A stretch of 5,881 nucleotides of DNA, taken from the NCBI GenBank assembly GCA_030607895.1, contig JAUWJC010000285.1, forward strand, positions 1-5,881, given 5' to 3'. The stretch is from Pirellulales bacterium (GTDB lineage Bacteria; Planctomycetota; Planctomycetia; Pirellulales; Thermoguttaceae). Positions within the stretch are counted from its first letter, which is position 1; the number at the start of each line of letters is the position of its first letter. Of the stretch, positions 5,527 through 5,881 are shown in pieces. Below the pieces are notes generated by a model. It did not search any database and was not told where the DNA came from. It saw nothing but the letters and a program-made list of their open reading frames with translations. The translations under genes were made by a program, and so were the position numbers.

Positions 5527-5881
5527 GTGACCAACCCCGACCAACTCCTGCCGTTGACCGAAACCGTCGAGCCGGACGATCAGGCCGCCGTGGCGCAACT
5601 GATGTGCGATGCCCATCGCACCGGTACGCCCGTCTATCCGATAGGCGGCCGCACCAATCTCGGTCTCGGCACCAGACCCACGTTGCCGGGAATCGGCCTG
5701 TCCACATCCAAGTTAAATCGCCTGGTGGATCATCCCGCACGCGACCTGACCATTACGGCCGAGGCGGGCGTGACCATCGCCCGGTTATCAAAACAGCTTG
5801 CCGCGGAGAATCAACGCTTGCCGGTCGACGTTCCGCTGGCCGATCGGGCAACGCTCGGCGGAGTGGTGGCCGGCAATCCCA
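5527..5881 (+). CDS. glcE: Glycolate oxidase subunit GlcE (5' part, cut by the window end)
   Basis: An open frame of 118 codons runs off the window. It starts at the GTG at 5527, since an in-frame TAA at 5500-5502 lies just upstream and no ATG falls between them. There is no clear Shine-Dalgarno site. The product begins VTNPDQLLPLTETVEPDD and carries an N-terminal FAD_binding_4 segment. YPIGGRTNLGLG (37-48) corresponds to the glycine-rich loop, and PLADRATLGGVVAGNP (103-118) to the second FAD-contact motif. GlcE forms a complex with GlcD and the Fe-S subunit GlcF. Its position downstream of glcD on the same strand supports this, although the palindrome-filled spacer separates the two. Full-length GlcE is about 350 residues in E. 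coli, so roughly two thirds are missing here. Confidence 0.87.
   Translation, partial: MTNPDQLLPLTETVEPDDQAAVAQLMCDAHRTGTPVYPIGGRTNLGLGTRPTLPGIGLSTSKLNRLVDHPARDLTITAEAGVTIARLSKQLAAENQRLPVDVPLADRATLGGVVAGNP

Overview
The window looks like chromosomal DNA of a planctomycete, most likely from the Pirellulales. This is an inference from three things: G+C-rich codons throughout, a DUF1207-type envelope protein (a family I associate with planctomycetes), and short palindromic repeats of the GGGACAGG type between and inside genes. No rRNA, tRNA, CRISPR array, integrase or transposase gene is visible.

The left half is on the minus strand. Reading leftwards from about 3600, a secreted or outer-membrane DUF1207-like protein (2509-3603) is followed by a 279-nt spacer filled with a nested palindrome. 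Next comes a complete FadB/FadJ-type fusion of enoyl-CoA hydratase and 3-hydroxyacyl-CoA dehydrogenase (64-2229), a fatty-acid beta-oxidation enzyme. The right half is on the plus strand. A divergent intergenic region (3604-3851) carries a good sigma70-type promoter for glcD (3852-5246), the FAD subunit of glycolate oxidase. After a 280-nt spacer holding a three-level nested palindrome comes the start of glcE (5527 to the window end), the second flavoprotein-like subunit. GlcD and GlcE should act together, with a GlcF iron-sulfur subunit expected beyond the window, to oxidise glycolate to glyoxylate. The beta-oxidation enzyme and the glycolate oxidase have no obvious joint pathway; they are simply neighbours transcribed apart.

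The most striking content is the repeats. Two near-identical 79-nt palindromic elements sit inside the beta-oxidation gene, in opposite orientations and in the same reading frame. They add about 26 residues each, at the end of the hydratase core and in the linker before the NAD-binding domain, and every key catalytic motif stays intact. This resembles the protein-coding Rickettsia palindromic elements but is unrelated in sequence. The arms share a GAAAAnGGGnACnGG core with two of the three arm pairs of the nested palindrome between glcD and glcE. This suggests one family of small non-autonomous elements, perhaps mobilised in trans by a REP-associated (RAYT/IS200-like) transposase encoded elsewhere. 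A separate 19-nt exact repeat lies beside both intergenic palindromes.
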